Under the pieces are notes generated by a model. The model did not search any database. It was not told the DNA's origin and worked only from the letters and a program-made list of their open reading frames with translations. DNA of 64,000 nucleotides. Source: Flavobacterium piscinae (lineage in GTDB: Bacteria; Bacteroidota; Bacteroidia; Flavobacteriales; Flavobacteriaceae). The translations under genes and the position numbers were made by a program. Location of the stretch: the NCBI RefSeq assembly GCF_004122145.1, contig NZ_SBKQ01000010.1:94612-158611 (forward strand). Direction: 5' to 3'. This document shows, piece by piece, positions 61,688-64,000 of the stretch; position 1 is the stretch's first letter; the number at the start of each line of letters is the position of its first letter.

Positions 61688-64000
61688 CTATCTTTTTAAT
61701 GAAAAATGTGCTTTAAATGTTTTGGTTTGATTGTTTTCTACATACTCTACCGTAAACCAATAATCGGTTGATGGGAGGTTTTGACCGTTGAATGTTCCAT
61801 CCCATCCTTGACCCGCAGGGGCTATTTGTTTCAGGAATTTTCCATAGCGGTCAAATATATAAATTTTTGCGTTAGGATTGGTCTCTCTTAAGGTAAAAAT
61901 ATTCCATGTGTCATTATGACCATCTCCATTGGGTGTAAAGAACAATGGATAATCTACCACATACACCTCGATAGTGGCATCTTGACATCCGTTTAAGTCT
62001 TGTACCGTCACTAAATGACTTCCTGCACTCACATTGGTAAACACATTGCTGGCTTGGAATGGACCATAGTCTAAACTATACACATAATTCGAATTGCCTT
62101 GATCCGGAATCGTGATTCCTTCTGCAATGATGGTGATTGTAGCATTATCGGTAAAATAATTGCTCTGTACATAACTCAAGGTGGCTTGCTCGGATTGAAC
62201 CACATTCACCGTTACCGTATTGGAACAGTTGGGCTCAGTTTGGTCATTGATAACCGTTAAGGTATAGGTTCCCGGTGTGTTTACCGTTAAGTTTGCGTCT
62301 GTTCCCAATACATTTCCTGCGGAATCTGTCCATGAAAACTCGTGTGTGTCTGGATCTAATCCACTCTCTAAAACCGCTTCTCTAATGATAGCTCCCGTTA
62401 AAGGATCGGCACAAATAAAGTCGTCCTGAACTGTTGGCTCGGGTAACTTGTGAACCGTTAGGGTTATAGGAACAATCGTCGGACAACCACTTTGCGTGTT
62501 CGGATTAACCAAAATGGCATATATCTCCTGACTCATCGGTGTTGTATTGACAAAAGCTGTTGCATCCGCTCCACTGATTGCCGTACTGTAATCGTTCTGT
62601 GCTGCGGCTGCTTGTGCTACTGTGAGACTTTCAAAATAATACACTACCGTATCCGGATAATTATTGGCTCCTAATAAAATTGGTGTTACATCAGCATCTA
62701 GATTAAACTCAGCTCTTCCATCGTTAGTATCATCTTGGTCATCGCACTTGGTTACGGCTGCATCATCCACCGGAATCGCATTGGCAATGGTTCCTTCTTC
62801 AATTACTAAGTCTACCGTGCCTACTATAAAACATCCGGTAAGGTTGTTCTCTACTCGTACAAAAATGGTCTCCGGTGCTCCTAGAACACTTGTGCTGGTG
62901 TAAGTAGTTGGCAACTGTGGACTGCCCGCCTCTGCATCAGTCTGTGAAGCATAATACGTGACTGTAAAGTCTGCCTCACTTTGGTCGTCTCCTAATACAT
63001 CTTCATTGGCCAAACTTAATGTGAAAGGTAAAATCGGTTGACTTGGTGCCACACATTGGTATAAATTAACCGGTGAAACAATATCCGGTAACGGATTTAC
63101 AATCAATTGAAGCTCTACAATCTCATAACATCTTGGCTCTAACGGGTTAGTTGGTATTCTGGTTACACGAACATAAATCGTTTGTGTATCGGAATCAGTA
63201 CTGTCATAATTCGTTGGATCAGAAATTGGATTGGTCTCTGTTTCTGCCTCTGCAAAACTCTCAAAATACGTCAGTGAAAACTCCGTTAGACTCGCTCCGT
63301 TTAAGATGTAAAGCTCTCGCTGGGTCAAATCGAAGTTCTCTAAACCATCACCCGGATTTGTATCGTCACACTCTTCTATCGGTGCCGGATCAAATAATGG
63401 TTCCGGTCTTGGGATTACTCGTATGGTCAAGGTCGTAAAACTTGTACACCCTTCCGAACTTGTCACTCTCACCCCTAAGGTTTGCACCGCAGCAACAGCG
63501 TTAGTGTAAGCCGTTGGGTCTTGAATCGGATTTACATTATTCTGTGCATTTTGAAGGCTTGGATAATACGTAACGGTATAACCGCCTAATCCATTGGTAA
63601 TATCATTATCGCGAATGGTTAAGTCAAAGGCTGTAAATTGATCATTTGGCAAGGCCTCATCACACAAAGATATCGGATCCGGTACAGTGAGTGTCAAAGG
63701 TAAATTCACAATCAAATCAAAACTTCCCGTGTGGAAACAACCCGTAGCAACATCCGTTACGCGTACCCAAATCGTTTGTGGATTACTTGTGTTTGGATAT
63801 GATGCTGTATTAACAATGGCTCCAATATTACTTATCGCAGCTGCCTCAGAGGTAAAATAACCCACTTGATAGTCGGAAGCCGCTCCACTTTGAGCCGCTA
63901 AGATACCAGGCGTTTGTACACTTAAATCAAACGTACTCAATCCGTTTTGCTGATTACCATCGGTATCACATTGAATAATGTCTTCTAAATCAGTCGGCAC
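61688..64000 (-). CDS. Type IX secretion (type B sorting domain) protein, 5' truncated by the window edge
   Basis: At least 770 residues; the N-terminal part lies beyond base 64000. The visible part is a tandem of about seven similar domains of about 100 residues, each with a C-D-D-x-N-x-G-DG-x-x-FDL type start (for example EECDDTNPGDGLENFDLTQ) and a VTYY/LTYF strand. It ends in a type B sorting domain: FFTPNGDGHNDTWNI, then YIFDRYGKFLKQIAP-GQGWDGTFNGQNLPSTDYWFTVEY and KAHFSLKR. Such proteins are secreted across the outer membrane by the type IX system and often act as adhesins or in gliding. Confidence 0.92.
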   Translation of the reverse strand: MPTDLEDIIQCDTDGNQQNGLSTFDLSVQTPGILAAQSGAASDYQVGYFTSEAAAISNIGAIVNTASYPNTSNPQTIWVRVTDVATGCFHTGSFDLIVNLPLTLTVPDPISLCDEALPNDQFTAFDLTIRDNDITNGLGGYTVTYYPSLQNAQNNVNPIQDPTAYTNAVAAVQTLGVRVTSSEGCTSFTTLTIRVIPRPEPLFDPAPIEECDDTNPGDGLENFDLTQRELYILNGASLTEFSLTYFESFAEAETETNPISDPTNYDSTDSDTQTIYVRVTRIPTNPLEPRCYEIVELQLIVNPLPDIVSPVNLYQCVAPSQPILPFTLSLANEDVLGDDQSEADFTVTYYASQTDAEAGSPQLPTTYTSTSVLGAPETIFVRVENNLTGCFIVGTVDLVIEEGTIANAIPVDDAAVTKCDDQDDTNDGRAEFNLDADVTPILLGANNYPDTVVYYFESLTVAQAAAAQNDYSTAISGADATAFVNTTPMSQEIYAILVNPNTQSGCPTIVPITLTVHKLPEPTVQDDFICADPLTGAIIREAVLESGLDPDTHEFSWTDSAGNVLGTDANLTVNTPGTYTLTVINDQTEPNCSNTVTVNVVQSEQATLSYVQSNYFTDNATITIIAEGITIPDQGNSNYVYSLDYGPFQASNVFTNVSAGSHLVTVQDLNGCQDATIEVYVVDYPLFFTPNGDGHNDTWNIFTLRETNPNAKIYIFDRYGKFLKQIAPAGQGWDGTFNGQNLPSTDYWFTVEYVENNQTKTFKAHFSLKR

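Overview
The window looks like a chromosomal piece of a member of the Flavobacteriaceae, most likely Flavobacterium or a close relative. The DNA is AT-rich. Promoters follow the Bacteroidota pattern, with a -7 element TAnnTTTG and few purine-rich ribosome binding sites. The gene content includes type IX secretion (type B sorting domain), DUF4294, DUF4920, an OxyR/Dps pair, a split transketolase and a cyanophycin cluster, all common in this family.

Bases 1 to about 19,790 are an accessory island. It opens with a type I restriction-modification operon (hsdM cut by the window edge, hsdS, a nuclease-like gene, a RhuM-Fic gene, hsdR). A solitary Fic protein with an AbiEi-like N-terminus follows, preceded by a cluster of repeated operator-like boxes. 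From 8.1 to 10.35 kb lies a largely non-coding stretch built from nested inverted repeats, including three related two-hairpin units whose arms differ in sequence but stay self-complementary. Next come a DUF6943-like gene and a tight five-gene operon that pairs a predicted uracil-DNA-glycosylase-fold protein with an ADP-ribosylglycohydrolase. After these are small orphan genes, a PD-(D/E)XK nuclease-like gene between two near-identical terminator repeats, and a four-gene minus-strand module containing a DUF5675 protein. The island appears to end at 19,768-19,786, which matches the 3' end of a tRNA-Ser gene without its body, as expected of an attachment-site remnant. The other end and any integrase lie outside the window.

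Bases 20,300 to 64,000 are core chromosome. In order: DUF4294 protein; M42 aminopeptidase; LETM1-related protein; carbonic anhydrase with a SulP transporter (likely bicarbonate); Dps divergent from OxyR; TIGR00266 protein; MnmD; c-type cytochrome-like and DUF4920 lipoproteins; IlvE; a MazG-like pyrophosphohydrolase; a TPR histidine kinase with a NarL-type regulator; the cyanophycin set (isoaspartyl peptidase, cyanophycinase, CphA) with a secreted neighbour; DnaB, AccA, an EamA transporter, an LptF/G permease and Tgt; split transketolase; an FKBP-like lipoprotein; S4 protein; Ung; a MutS2-like ATPase; a DCC protein; ValS; a DUF1573 protein; a PDZ aspartyl protease; a class I aminotransferase; and the 3' part of a large type IX-secreted protein cut by the window edge.

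The strongest candidates for undescribed biology are the hairpin array at 8.6-9.5 kb, the UDG-like/ADP-ribosylglycohydrolase operon at 10.95-14.76 kb, and the 31-bp-phased boxes before the AbiEi-Fic gene. All functions are read from motifs and family resemblance by eye; no database search was run.
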